A DNA stretch of 23,671 nt from an uncultured Ruminococcus sp. (GTDB lineage: Bacteria; Bacillota; Clostridia; Lachnospirales; Lachnospiraceae). Within the stretch, counting starts at the first letter, position 1, and every line of letters starts with the position of its first letter. Location of the stretch: positions 1-23,671 of the forward strand of contig USKR01000001.1 of assembly GCA_900555215.1 (NCBI GenBank). The letters are read 5' to 3'. Positions 1-7,482 of the stretch are shown here, in pieces. Position numbers and translations under genes: made by a program. The notes beneath the pieces are model-generated. The model was not told the origin of the DNA, did not search any database, and saw only the letters and a program-made list of their open reading frames with translations.

Positions 1-2
1 TG

Positions 3-3000
3 ACAACGTCCACTTCCGGAGCGCAGATTTACTATACTCTGGATGGAAGCGATCCGAAGGATGAGACGAATGCAGCGCGAGAACTCTACGGCGCGGACAA
101 CATGCCTGTGATCATAGAGGACTGTACGCTGAAGGCGGCTGCGGTTCTGGAGGGCGTGTACAGTGCCGTGCAGACTCTGCAGTATGCGGTAGATGAGAGC
201 GGATCCGGCGAGCCCGGAGATACAGCACCCATCGCGGACGGCGACCAGGTCGTGATCTACGCGCCGGCATATGGCAAGGCGCTTTCGGCAGAGTATAACG
301 GTTACTATAACGCTGGTACAGACGTGACGGAAGAGAGTGACGGCACACTGAGCGGTTATACGGATGCGGATGTGTGGACTGTTGCAGCAAATGAGGACGG
401 AACCTACAGCTTCTCTTACAATGGTCAGAATATCGGTATGGGAGACAGCTTCTCCAGCATGCCGCTGGGAGAGAAGAACGACAAATGGGTCCTGGAGGAT
501 GCAGGAAACGGTCTGTACTATGTGAAGAACACGGTGCGCGAAGCGTACATGGAGTGGTATGACAGCAACGGAAACTGGAGCGCGTACTACAATATCGCAG
601 AGGGCAGCGAGGGAATGTTCGCCCTGAAGTTCTACAAGGTGACGGACGTGCCGGGCGGTTCCGATGAGCCGGATGAGCCGTCTGCAGTGGAAGGACTTGA
701 GGTAGAGGCGTCACCGCAGAGCGGAGCAAGTGTTGTGGCAGGACAGCAGATCACCCTGAAAGCGGCCGACGGAGCTCAGATCTATTACACAATGAATACA
801 GACGGCACAGAGCCGGCTGACCCGGAGGCAGGAAATGCAGAACAGCTCTACACAGAGCCTCTTGAGATTGCCGCAACTCCGGAGAAAGACAGACCGATCG
901 TTGTGAAAGCGCTGGCATATATCCCGCAGAGCGGCGATGCGGAGGCGCAGACCGGCGAGGTTTATACATTTACATATAAGGCGCCCATGCAGATCGAGGA
1001 TTACGGCCTGTATTTCGGTCAGCTCCATGCCCACACAAACCTTTCCGACGGAACAGGCACCGTAGAGCAGGCGTTCGAGCATGCGGCGGATGTGCCGAAT
1101 CTGGATTTCCTTGCACTGACAGACCACTCCAACTCCTTCGAGGGGCAGAGCGGACTTCCGAGTGCCGGGACTACACACCTTGGCGATGAGAATGCAGAGG
1201 AAGTGAACGCTTCCTGGAGAGAGGGACGCGAGGGTGCGAGAAATATCACGGCACAGGAAGGAGATTTTGTCGGAATCTACGGATTCGAAATGACCTGGTC
1301 CGGCGGCGCTCCGGGACATATCAATACCTTCAATTCGGAAGGATTTGAAAACAGAAACGCAGCTCCTTACAAGAAGGGCGACAACTATGAAGTGCTTGAA
1401 GCATATTATGACACGCTGAATGCGAATCCGGAGACCATCTCCCAGTTCAACCACCCGGGCGACACCTTCGGTGATTTCATGGACTTCGCGCTCTATGACC
1501 CGGTGATCGACAATCAGATCACGCTGATCGAGGTGGGCAACGGCGAGGGAGCTATCGGAAGCTCCGGCTACTTCCCGTCCTACAGCTATTACACCAGAGC
1601 GCTTGACAAAGGCTGGCACGTGGCTCCGACTAATAACCAGGATAACCACAAAGGAAACTGGGGCGATTCCAACACGGCGAGAAGCGTGGTGCTCTCCGAC
1701 GGACTTTCCGAGGAAGCGATCTACGACGCTATGAAGAATTACCGCGTGTACGCGACAGAGGATAACGATCTGTCCATCCTGTATTCCCTGAATGGAAATG
1801 CTATGGGATCCATCCTTGACGAGCAGGAAAAGATCCATATCACAGCAGAGATTTCCGACCCGACCGACACAGCCGGCGAGACGAAGGTGGAAGTTATCGT
1901 AAACGGCGGACAGACGCTGGCGGAGAAGACATTTACCGGCGGCAGCGCGACAGTAGAGTTCGACAACCTTTCCACAGGATATGGCTACTACTATCTGAGA
2001 GTGACTCAGGCGGACAAGAATATCGCCGTGACTGCTCCGGTATGGACCGGCGAAAGTGTGAACGCGGGTATTTCCAATACATCCAGCGATGTGGCGATGC
2101 CGATCAGGGGCGATGAGATCCAGATCTCCAGCCAGATCTTCAACAACTTAAGCGACGACATGACAGTTACTTCTCTGACATACAAGATGGAAGGCCAGAC
2201 AGAGCCGTTCCACACGGCAGACGCAGCAGCGATTGGAGAGAACGGAGTGATCGGCGCAAGGGCATCCTATGAATATTCCTTCCCATACACGGCGGACCAG
2301 GCAGGCGGATTTAACATTAATGCCGAACTGAAAGCCACCATCGGCGGGGAAGAGTATACCTTCACAGATGTGCTCAAGCTGAGCGTATCCGATCCGTCCA
2401 TTGCCACAAAAGTACTGGTGGACGGCACACATTACAATGATTATGTAAACGGATATTATTCCGGAAACATGACCAACTTTATCAACATGGGAACTTCTGA
2501 CAACATCCAGGTGAAGATCGTACAGCCGGGTGAAGAAGTGACTGCGGAAATGCTGGAGGACGTGGCGCTCTTCGTGATCTCCGCGCCGCTGAAATACACC
2601 AGCGACTACACCGGAGACGCGCAGCCCAGCACATTTGAGGACAGCTTTATCCAGACAGTCAGCGATTATGTCAACAACGGCGGGACCGTGGTCGTCTGCG
2701 GACTGGCAGATTATCAGGATGCGAACAGCGGACTGCCGTACACATCCTATGAGCAGGCAAATAATCTGCTGAGCGGTATCGGCTCTACCATGCGGATCAA
2801 TGACGATGAGCTGATCGATCAGGATGAGAACGGAGGACAGCCGTACAGACTTTATTTTGATGACTTTAACTATGAGAGTACTGATCCGGCGGTCCAGAGT
2901 ATTCTGGAAGGCGTTGCGGAATCCGGACTTACCTACAGCTCCTACTCAGGATGCTCTGTCAGCGTGGGCGAGGGTGAGGCCATTATCTACGGGCATGACA

Positions 3001-4139
3001 CCACCTATTCCATCAACAGCAAGGCTCCGACACAGGGACATGACAAGCCGGTATTAAGCTACAGCGCTCCGTACGATGAGGCGACAGCAGTGGTGCCGAA
3101 GGGCGAGGTCGTATCCATGGCCACAGAGGCTGTGGGAAGCGGACGCGTCTATGCGTGCGGTACTGTATTCTGCTCCAACTTCGAAGTATCCGCAGAGGAC
3201 CAGGTATCCTATGCGAACGGAATCATGGCGCAGAACCTGCTGAGCGACGTGAAAGTCGAGCCGGAGATCAGCACGATCCAGGAGGCGCGCGCGGGTGAGG
3301 ATGGAGAGGTGTTCACCGTGATCGGAACCGTGGCAAACGGAACTGCCGAGAGCGGAAACGCATTCTTCAACACAATCTACATCCAGGACGATGAGGGCAA
3401 CGGAATCAACGTATTCCCGATTGACGACAGCAATATCCGCCGAGGAGATCAGGTCCAGGTGACAGGATCTGTCAGCGAGTATATCGGCGACAAACAGCTG
3501 TCAGCCATCAATGTGACCGTGCTCGAGGGGACCAAAGATGTGGTGATCACGGATACGACCACGAAGGAAGCCAATGATTATGAGACCAACTTCGGTAAAC
3601 TTGTCCGGGTAAAAGGTGAAGTCACAGCAGTTACCATGGCAGGCGGCATTGTGGAGAGCATCACCGTACAGGATGACAGCGGCGAAGCGTGCAGGGTGTT
3701 CATCGACGGATATATCACATACTCAGACGAGGCTTCACAGGCTCTGGAAGAATTTGTAAAAGAGGGCGCATATATCAGCGCAGTGGGATTTGTATCTCAC
3801 GATGCGGAGGGTAACCGCCTGAGAGTCCGTGACCGCTCAGAGATCCTTCCGGCAGAAGAAGGCGAAGAGCCGGCGCCGGGCGGAGATCAGCCGGGCAGCG
3901 AAACAGATCGGCCGGGCAGCGGACAGCAGGACGGTAATACGCAGACCGACGGCAGCCAGACTGGAAACGGCGCGCAGCAGGCCGGAGCAGCAGTGAAAGA
4001 TCCGGTCAGCGTTGCACAGACGGGAGATAACGCTTCGGTTGGGATCCGGATCGCGATCGCGGTGACCGCGGTTCTGGCAGCAGGCGCGGCAGCTGTTGTG
4101 ATCGTTGTGGGAAAGCGCAGGAGACAGAGAGAGTCTTGA
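3..4139 (+). CDS. CehA/McbA-type PHP metallohydrolase, multidomain surface protein (5' partial)
   Basis: The frame is open from base 3, so the start and any signal peptide lie upstream; 1378 residues are visible. Order: end of a chitobiase C-terminal-like module (SGAQIYYTLDGSDP, 18-59); a beta-rich module (about 231-645); a second chitobiase-like module (about 700-985); a PHP-type domain (about 1009-1800); beta-sandwich sequence; a region resembling a glutamine-amidotransferase fold (about 2400-3230); OB-fold-like sequence (about 3265-3830); a Gly/Gln/Asp-rich linker; one membrane helix (about 4030-4110) and a KRRRQR tail. Expected PHP metal ligands are present: HAH at 1026-1034, TDH at 1119-1127, NHP at 1449-1457 and QDNH at 1638-1649. 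CehA-like PHP domains hydrolyse phosphoesters or other esters; the substrate here is unknown. VAQTGDNA before the helix resembles a degenerate LPXTG signal, so I infer an extracellular, envelope-anchored enzyme. Family fairly sure, function uncertain. Confidence 0.85.
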   Translation, partial: TTSTSGAQIYYTLDGSDPKDETNAARELYGADNMPVIIEDCTLKAAAVLEGVYSAVQTLQYAVDESGSGEPGDTAPIADGDQVVIYAPAYGKALSAEYNGYYNAGTDVTEESDGTLSGYTDADVWTVAANEDGTYSFSYNGQNIGMGDSFSSMPLGEKNDKWVLEDAGNGLYYVKNTVREAYMEWYDSNGNWSAYYNIAEGSEGMFALKFYKVTDVPGGSDEPDEPSAVEGLEVEASPQSGASVVAGQQITLKAADGAQIYYTMNTDGTEPADPEAGNAEQLYTEPLEIAATPEKDRPIVVKALAYIPQSGDAEAQTGEVYTFTYKAPMQIEDYGLYFGQLHAHTNLSDGTGTVEQAFEHAADVPNLDFLALTDHSNSFEGQSGLPSAGTTHLGDENAEEVNASWREGREGARNITAQEGDFVGIYGFEMTWSGGAPGHINTFNSEGFENRNAAPYKKGDNYEVLEAYYDTLNANPETISQFNHPGDTFGDFMDFALYDPVIDNQITLIEVGNGEGAIGSSGYFPSYSYYTRALDKGWHVAPTNNQDNHKGNWGDSNTARSVVLSDGLSEEAIYDAMKNYRVYATEDNDLSILYSLNGNAMGSILDEQEKIHITAEISDPTDTAGETKVEVIVNGGQTLAEKTFTGGSATVEFDNLSTGYGYYYLRVTQADKNIAVTAPVWTGESVNAGISNTSSDVAMPIRGDEIQISSQIFNNLSDDMTVTSLTYKMEGQTEPFHTADAAAIGENGVIGARASYEYSFPYTADQAGGFNINAELKATIGGEEYTFTDVLKLSVSDPSIATKVLVDGTHYNDYVNGYYSGNMTNFINMGTSDNIQVKIVQPGEEVTAEMLEDVALFVISAPLKYTSDYTGDAQPSTFEDSFIQTVSDYVNNGGTVVVCGLADYQDANSGLPYTSYEQANNLLSGIGSTMRINDDELIDQDENGGQPYRLYFDDFNYESTDPAVQSILEGVAESGLTYSSYSGCSVSVGEGEAIIYGHDTTYSINSKAPTQGHDKPVLSYSAPYDEATAVVPKGEVVSMATEAVGSGRVYACGTVFCSNFEVSAEDQVSYANGIMAQNLLSDVKVEPEISTIQEARAGEDGEVFTVIGTVANGTAESGNAFFNTIYIQDDEGNGINVFPIDDSNIRRGDQVQVTGSVSEYIGDKQLSAINVTVLEGTKDVVITDTTTKEANDYETNFGKLVRVKGEVTAVTMAGGIVESITVQDDSGEACRVFIDGYITYSDEASQALEEFVKEGAYISAVGFVSHDAEGNRLRVRDRSEILPAEEGEEPAPGGDQPGSETDRPGSGQQDGNTQTDGSQTGNGAQQAGAAVKDPVSVAQTGDNASVGIRIAIAVTAVLAAGAAAVVIVVGKRRRQRES

Positions 4140-4164
4140 CATTTCTGTCCGATACGTTTAACAT
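4136..4164 (+). promoter_or_regulatory. Sigma-A-type promoter of the thiT leader
   Basis: TTGACA at 4136-4141 is a perfect -35 box. After 17 bases comes TAACAT at 4159-4164 as -10. Transcription would start near 4171, about 20 bases before the TPP aptamer. The -35 box overlaps the stop codon of the preceding gene. Confidence 0.7.
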
Positions 4165-4175
4165 AGTATCCGACA
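4146..4175. repeat. Inverted repeat around the thiT -10 box
   Basis: TGTCCGATAC (4146-4155) and GTATCCGACA (4166-4175) are inverted copies with one mismatch per arm, separated by 10 bases. One arm lies between -35 and -10, the other covers the predicted start point, which is a typical repressor-operator position. It has no following U-tract, so a terminator for the upstream gene is less likely, though a transcribed hairpin is possible. Confidence 0.45.
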
Positions 4176-4189
4176 TAAAACTACATAAG

Positions 4190-4285
4190 ATTGATGACAA
4201 GGGGAGCTTGTATGACAGGCTGAGAGGAAGTTGATAACTTCGACCCATAACCTGATCTGGATAATGCCAGCGGAGGGATATGTTA
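4190..4285 (+). promoter_or_regulatory. TPP riboswitch (THI element)
   Basis: Conserved aptamer segments appear in order: GGGGAGC (4201-4207), GCTGAGA (4219-4225), ACCC (4243-4246), ACCTGATCTGGATAATGCCA (4250-4269) and GCGGAGGGA (4270-4278). This is a near-consensus thiamine pyrophosphate aptamer. It lies directly upstream of a thiamine transporter gene, so high TPP should switch thiT off. Outer boundaries are approximate. Confidence 0.95.
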
Positions 4286-4300
4286 TGAGCGCGCGTTATA

Positions 4301-4340
4301 GCCCTTTTGTTTTCAATCGGAAGACAGGAGGGCTTTTATT
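4301..4340 (+). terminator. Riboswitch expression platform: terminator-like hairpin that hides the thiT ribosome binding site
   Basis: GCCCTTTTGT (4301-4310) pairs over all 10 positions (two G-U) with ACAGGAGGGC (4324-4333) across a 13-base loop. TTTTATT follows directly. The 3' arm contains AGGAGG (4326-4331), the Shine-Dalgarno sequence of thiT, whose ATG is at 4341. Folding could therefore end transcription, block translation, or both when TPP is bound. Confidence 0.75.
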
Positions 4341-5006
4341 ATGTCTGGAATATTTGTCAATGCAGAGGGCGGCCTTACAGCCGCCGGGTATGCGCTTACC
4401 ATTGTTGCCGGGATCATATTGTTTCTGGCGGCGTCTTATTTCGCGGGGAAACATTCCGCAAAGAAAAGGATGAGCACAAAGCAGCTCGTATTCTGCGCGG
4501 CGGCGATGGCGCTGGCCTTTATCACATCGTATATTAAGATCTGGAACATGCCCTGGGGCGGGAGCGTGACGCTGTGCAGTATGCTTTTTATCGTTCTCGC
4601 GGCCAACTGGTACGGCGCGGGCACAGGGATTTTTGTGGGGCTCGCGTACGGGATCCTGCAGTTTATCCAGGAGCCGTATGTGCTGTCCTTCTTCCAGGTG
4701 TGCTGTGACTACATACTGGCGTTTGCCGCATTGGGAGTGGCCGGATTCTTTGCAAAGCAAAAACACGGGCTGCTCAAAGGCTACATCGCGGCGGTACTGG
4801 CGAGGGGAGCTTTTCATGCCCTGGGCGGGTACCTGTACTGGATGGACTACATGCCGGAGAATTTCCCGCAGTCTTTAAAGAGCATCTACCCGATCGCCTA
4901 TAATTACAGTTATCTGCTCGTGGAAGCTGTGATCACGGTCGTGATCATCTCGATCCCGGCGGTGGCGAAGGGGCTGAACCGTGTGAAACAGACAGCGGTG
5001 GAGTAA
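4341..5006 (+). CDS. thiT: Energy-coupled thiamine transporter substrate-binding subunit ThiT
   Basis: This 221-residue, very hydrophobic protein is the substrate-capture (S) component of an ECF transporter for thiamine. In this family it works in the cytoplasmic membrane with the shared EcfA, EcfA' and EcfT subunits, which are not encoded here. Several membrane segments are visible, for example residues 17-35, 48-66 and 79-100. The stretch MPWGGSVTL (70-78), the EPYVLSFFQ segment (111-119) and the C-terminal part with MDY and YNYSYL are typical of ThiT. The ATG is set by AGGAGG nine bases upstream, inside the riboswitch hairpin. The gene is monocistronic: a terminator follows and no thiamine biosynthesis gene is adjacent. 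Regulation by the TPP riboswitch supports the assignment independently. Confidence 0.93.
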   Translation: MSGIFVNAEGGLTAAGYALTIVAGIILFLAASYFAGKHSAKKRMSTKQLVFCAAAMALAFITSYIKIWNMPWGGSVTLCSMLFIVLAANWYGAGTGIFVGLAYGILQFIQEPYVLSFFQVCCDYILAFAALGVAGFFAKQKHGLLKGYIAAVLARGAFHALGGYLYWMDYMPENFPQSLKSIYPIAYNYSYLLVEAVITVVIISIPAVAKGLNRVKQTAVE

Positions 5007-5034
5007 CAGACGGGATACAATGGATAAAAATGTG

Positions 5035-5081
5035 AAAAGTAAAGGTTTTTTGTTTTGGCAGAAAATCTTTACTTTTTTTGT
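5035..5081 (+). terminator. Rho-independent terminator after thiT
   Basis: AAAAGTAAAG (5035-5044) pairs perfectly with CTTTACTTTT (5067-5076), with an inner TTTT/AAAA pairing in the loop, and the T-run continues to 5079. The stem is AT-rich. It lies 28 bases after the thiT stop codon. Confidence 0.6.
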
Positions 5082-5095
5082 GGATATTTTAGAAT
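5068..5095 (+). promoter_or_regulatory. Possible promoter for the 5208-7278 two-component operon
   Basis: TTTACT (5068-5073) and TAGAAT (5090-5095) are spaced by 16 bases. The -35 box overlaps the 3' arm of the thiT terminator. The leader would be about 105 bases. Base composition here is AT-rich, so a chance match is quite possible. Confidence 0.3.
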
Positions 5096-5207
5096 AGTAA
5101 GAGGGCGCCTTTCCCTAAGAAATTTTTAAGATTTACATCGAGGTTTTTTTAACCGGGTGAGTTTATAGTCATCAGTGTAAGGACAAGAGAGAAAGCAGGA
5201 GGCGGAT

Positions 5208-5942
5208 ATGGAAAGCAGAGAAGTAAGAGAAAAAGATGACCAGGCGACCATACTGGTGGTAGATGACAACAAGGAAATCGTATATTCTATCAGCGAGCTT
5301 TTGAAGTACGAAGGATTTGAGGTGGTGAAGGCATATGACGGGATGCAGGCGCTTGACGCTATGGAAGAGCACTCTGTTGACCTGATCCTTCTGGATGTGA
5401 TGATGCCCCGGTTAAATGGACTGTCAGCGCTCATGAAGCTGAGAGAAAAGTCCCGGATCCCTGTGATCATCCTTTCAGCAAAGACGGAAGAGAGTGACAA
5501 AGTATCCGGACTTGTTCTGGGCGCGGATGATTATGTGGAAAAACCTTATAATCCGGCAGAACTGATCGCAAGGGTCAAGGCCCACCTGCGCAGATACCGC
5601 GCGTGGGGAGGGGGCGCTCCTAAGGCTGAGGCAGATCAGATCATCAATGGAGGTCTCATGCTGGATAAGAAGCAGCGGATCGTAGTTGTCGAGGGCGAGG
5701 AGGTTCGGCTTACAGCTACGGAATACAAGATACTGGAACTGCTTATGGAGCATCCGGGGCAGGTATTTTCGGCGGAGCAGATCTATGAGAATGTCTGGCA
5801 GGAATCTGCAAGCTACACTGTGGAGAATACAGTTATGGTGCATATCAGGCATATCCGCGAGAAAATTGAGATCGATACTAAAAAACCAAGATATGTAAAG
5901 GTGGTGTGGGGAATTGGCTACAAAATGGAAAAATACAGCTAA
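5208..5942 (+). CDS. OmpR/VanR-type response regulator
   Basis: This 244-residue DNA-binding response regulator has an N-terminal receiver domain (about residues 14-130) and a C-terminal winged-helix domain (about 145-243). Receiver residues are intact: acidic pocket DD at 19-20, phospho-acceptor Asp63 in LLLDVMMP, Ser90 and Lys112 in the DYVEKP motif. The C-terminal part has the usual LTATEYKILELL and VHIRHIREKIE signatures of the OmpR family. AGGAGG at 5197-5202 fixes the ATG. The kinase gene that follows overlaps by 29 bases, so the two form a coupled pair. The protein closely resembles the second regulator of the window (20576-21271). Signal and target genes are unknown. Confidence 0.93.
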   Translation: MESREVREKDDQATILVVDDNKEIVYSISELLKYEGFEVVKAYDGMQALDAMEEHSVDLILLDVMMPRLNGLSALMKLREKSRIPVIILSAKTEESDKVSGLVLGADDYVEKPYNPAELIARVKAHLRRYRAWGGGAPKAEADQIINGGLMLDKKQRIVVVEGEEVRLTATEYKILELLMEHPGQVFSAEQIYENVWQESASYTVENTVMVHIRHIREKIEIDTKKPRYVKVVWGIGYKMEKYS

Positions 5943-7278
5943 AAGATTACAAGGGTTTGTGAAACTTCACTGGACGCAGACGAAATATATACTTGGAGCG
6001 CTCCTCCTGATACTCGCTTTGTGGATGTTTTACGTGGTCATCATATACCGTACATGGCATACAACCGGGGATACTATATTCTTCGGGATATTGGGAAACC
6101 TCTTTGCGGGAACAGGAGGATGTGTTGTCGTCAGCACTCTGCTGAAGCAGGTGTGCGGCGGTATGTGGATGCCGGAAGAGGATCCTTATAAAGCATGGAA
6201 AAAGACCGGAAGAGGAGCGGAGAGAAAAATCTGCCAGGCTGGTGCGGCGTCCTTGATCTGTGCTCTGTGGTATATGTGGTATCTTATATCCGGCGGCGTA
6301 TGGAACGGTGGAGGATGGCACTACAATTATGCTGCAGGCTATGTGATGATCTTTACTGTGTTTGTGCAGTTTATCCTTCTGTACGCGGTGTTCCTGAGGT
6401 TCAGAAGGAAGGAGCTGGATCTGCTTTATGAGCAGCAGGATCTTGACATACAGAAGAAGATCGAGGAAGTGACAAAACAGGGACAGAAGCGCCTGGAGGA
6501 GGCGCTGGAGATCGAGAGAAAGAGTCTGGAACAAGTATCGCGAAGCGACCAGCTCCGGGTGGACCTGATCACAAATGTATCCCATGATCTTAAAACACCG
6601 CTGACTTCTATGGTCGGATATATTGAACTTATCAAAAAGGAAGACTTGAGCGATGTGATCAGAGATTATGTGGATGTGATCTCCGAACGCGCTGAGAAAC
6701 TGAAAGAAATGATCAACAGCCTTTTTAATCTTGCAAAAGCCAGCAGCGGGAATATAGAACTGCATCCGGAGAAATTTGAAGTGAACCGCCTGATCGAGCA
6801 GATCTTTGCCGATATGGATGACCGGATCAAAGAGAGCGGGCTGGAATTTGTGACGCAGCTCGCAGAAGAAAGCACGGAGCTGTGTACAGATAACGGATAT
6901 TTTTACCGTATCTGCCAGAATCTGGTTGAAAATGCCCTGAAGTATTCTGCTAAGGGAACCAGAGTATTTGTGAAGACTTATATAGACAGAGGGAAAAAGG
7001 AGTACGCAGATGTTTCTGCGGGACCGGCGGGAACCGGCGGATCAAATGCATTGGAGAAGAATGGGAGGATCTGTCTGGAAATTACGAATACTTCCGGATA
7101 TCCCATGGATTTTACCAAGGAAGATATTGTGGAGCGTTTCGCGAGGGGAGATAAGGCGAGGTCCGGAGACGGGAACGGTCTGGGACTGGCAATCGTGAGC
7201 ACATATGCGAAGGCTCTGGGCGGGGAGTTTGATATTAAGATCGACTGCGATCAGTTTAAGGCATGCCTGAAATTTTGA
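5914..7278 (+). CDS. Sensor histidine kinase with four membrane helices
   Basis: This 454-residue membrane kinase would phosphorylate the regulator encoded just upstream. Predicted membrane helices lie near residues 25-45, 54-78, 108-128 and 141-163, with short loops and no large external domain, so the signal may be sensed within or near the membrane. A charged, probably coiled-coil linker (164-212) leads to the dimerisation helix with the H-box His224 (NVSHDLKTPL). The ATPase domain shows the N-box NLVENALKYS (336-345) and the glycine-rich GDGNGLGL (418-425). A Gly/Ala-rich insert lies at about 365-380. The chosen start is TTG at 5914, inside the regulator gene; GTG at 5959 also keeps all helices and cannot be excluded. 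Confidence 0.9.
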   Translation: MATKWKNTAKRLQGFVKLHWTQTKYILGALLLILALWMFYVVIIYRTWHTTGDTIFFGILGNLFAGTGGCVVVSTLLKQVCGGMWMPEEDPYKAWKKTGRGAERKICQAGAASLICALWYMWYLISGGVWNGGGWHYNYAAGYVMIFTVFVQFILLYAVFLRFRRKELDLLYEQQDLDIQKKIEEVTKQGQKRLEEALEIERKSLEQVSRSDQLRVDLITNVSHDLKTPLTSMVGYIELIKKEDLSDVIRDYVDVISERAEKLKEMINSLFNLAKASSGNIELHPEKFEVNRLIEQIFADMDDRIKESGLEFVTQLAEESTELCTDNGYFYRICQNLVENALKYSAKGTRVFVKTYIDRGKKEYADVSAGPAGTGGSNALEKNGRICLEITNTSGYPMDFTKEDIVERFARGDKARSGDGNGLGLAIVSTYAKALGGEFDIKIDCDQFKACLKF

Positions 7279-7285
7279 CGTTTTG

Positions 7286-7322
7286 GCGGATGCTGACCCG
7301 TGCTGGGCAGAGGGGCATCCGC
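7286..7322 (+). other. Hairpin after the histidine kinase gene
   Basis: GCGGATGC (7286-7293) pairs perfectly with GCATCCGC (7315-7322) over a 21-base loop, and flanking AAATTT sequences could extend the stem. There is no U-tract, so it is not a classical intrinsic terminator. It may stabilise the transcript end or act as a weak terminator. Confidence 0.35.
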
Positions 7323-7412
7323 TGAAATTTGAGGTAAAAAAACAGACGGCAGATTAAAGATTCTGACACAATAGTATGTATTCAGGATGCCGCAGGATCT
7401 TTCACATAACGT

Positions 7413-7439
7413 TTGACCCGGTCGGGATATTATTATAGT
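7413..7439 (+). promoter_or_regulatory. Likely brnQ promoter
   Basis: TTGACC (7413-7418) and TATAGT (7434-7439) are spaced by 15 bases; shifting the -35 one base to TTTGAC gives 16, and TAGTAT at 7436-7441 gives 17. The leader to the brnQ ATG is about 37 bases, and I see no T-box or other leader element in it. Confidence 0.5.
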
Positions 7440-7482
7440 ATGTAATGAGGGATTTACAGAAATATAAAGACCGGAGGAACTT

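Noticed and set aside
711..1838. Minus-strand reading frame of 375 codons opposite the PHP protein
   Set aside because: It is fully antisense to a well-supported domain sequence and lacks motifs or a ribosome site.
3..4139. Repeated chitobiase-like modules as evidence for a chitin- or glycan-cleaving enzyme
   Set aside because: These modules are accessory and occur on many secreted proteins; the only catalytic-type domain seen is the PHP one.
7279..7482. Possible T-box leader before brnQ
   Set aside because: No T-box sequence (GGGTGGnACCGCG-like) and no specifier structure are visible; the leader from the predicted promoter is only about 37 bases.
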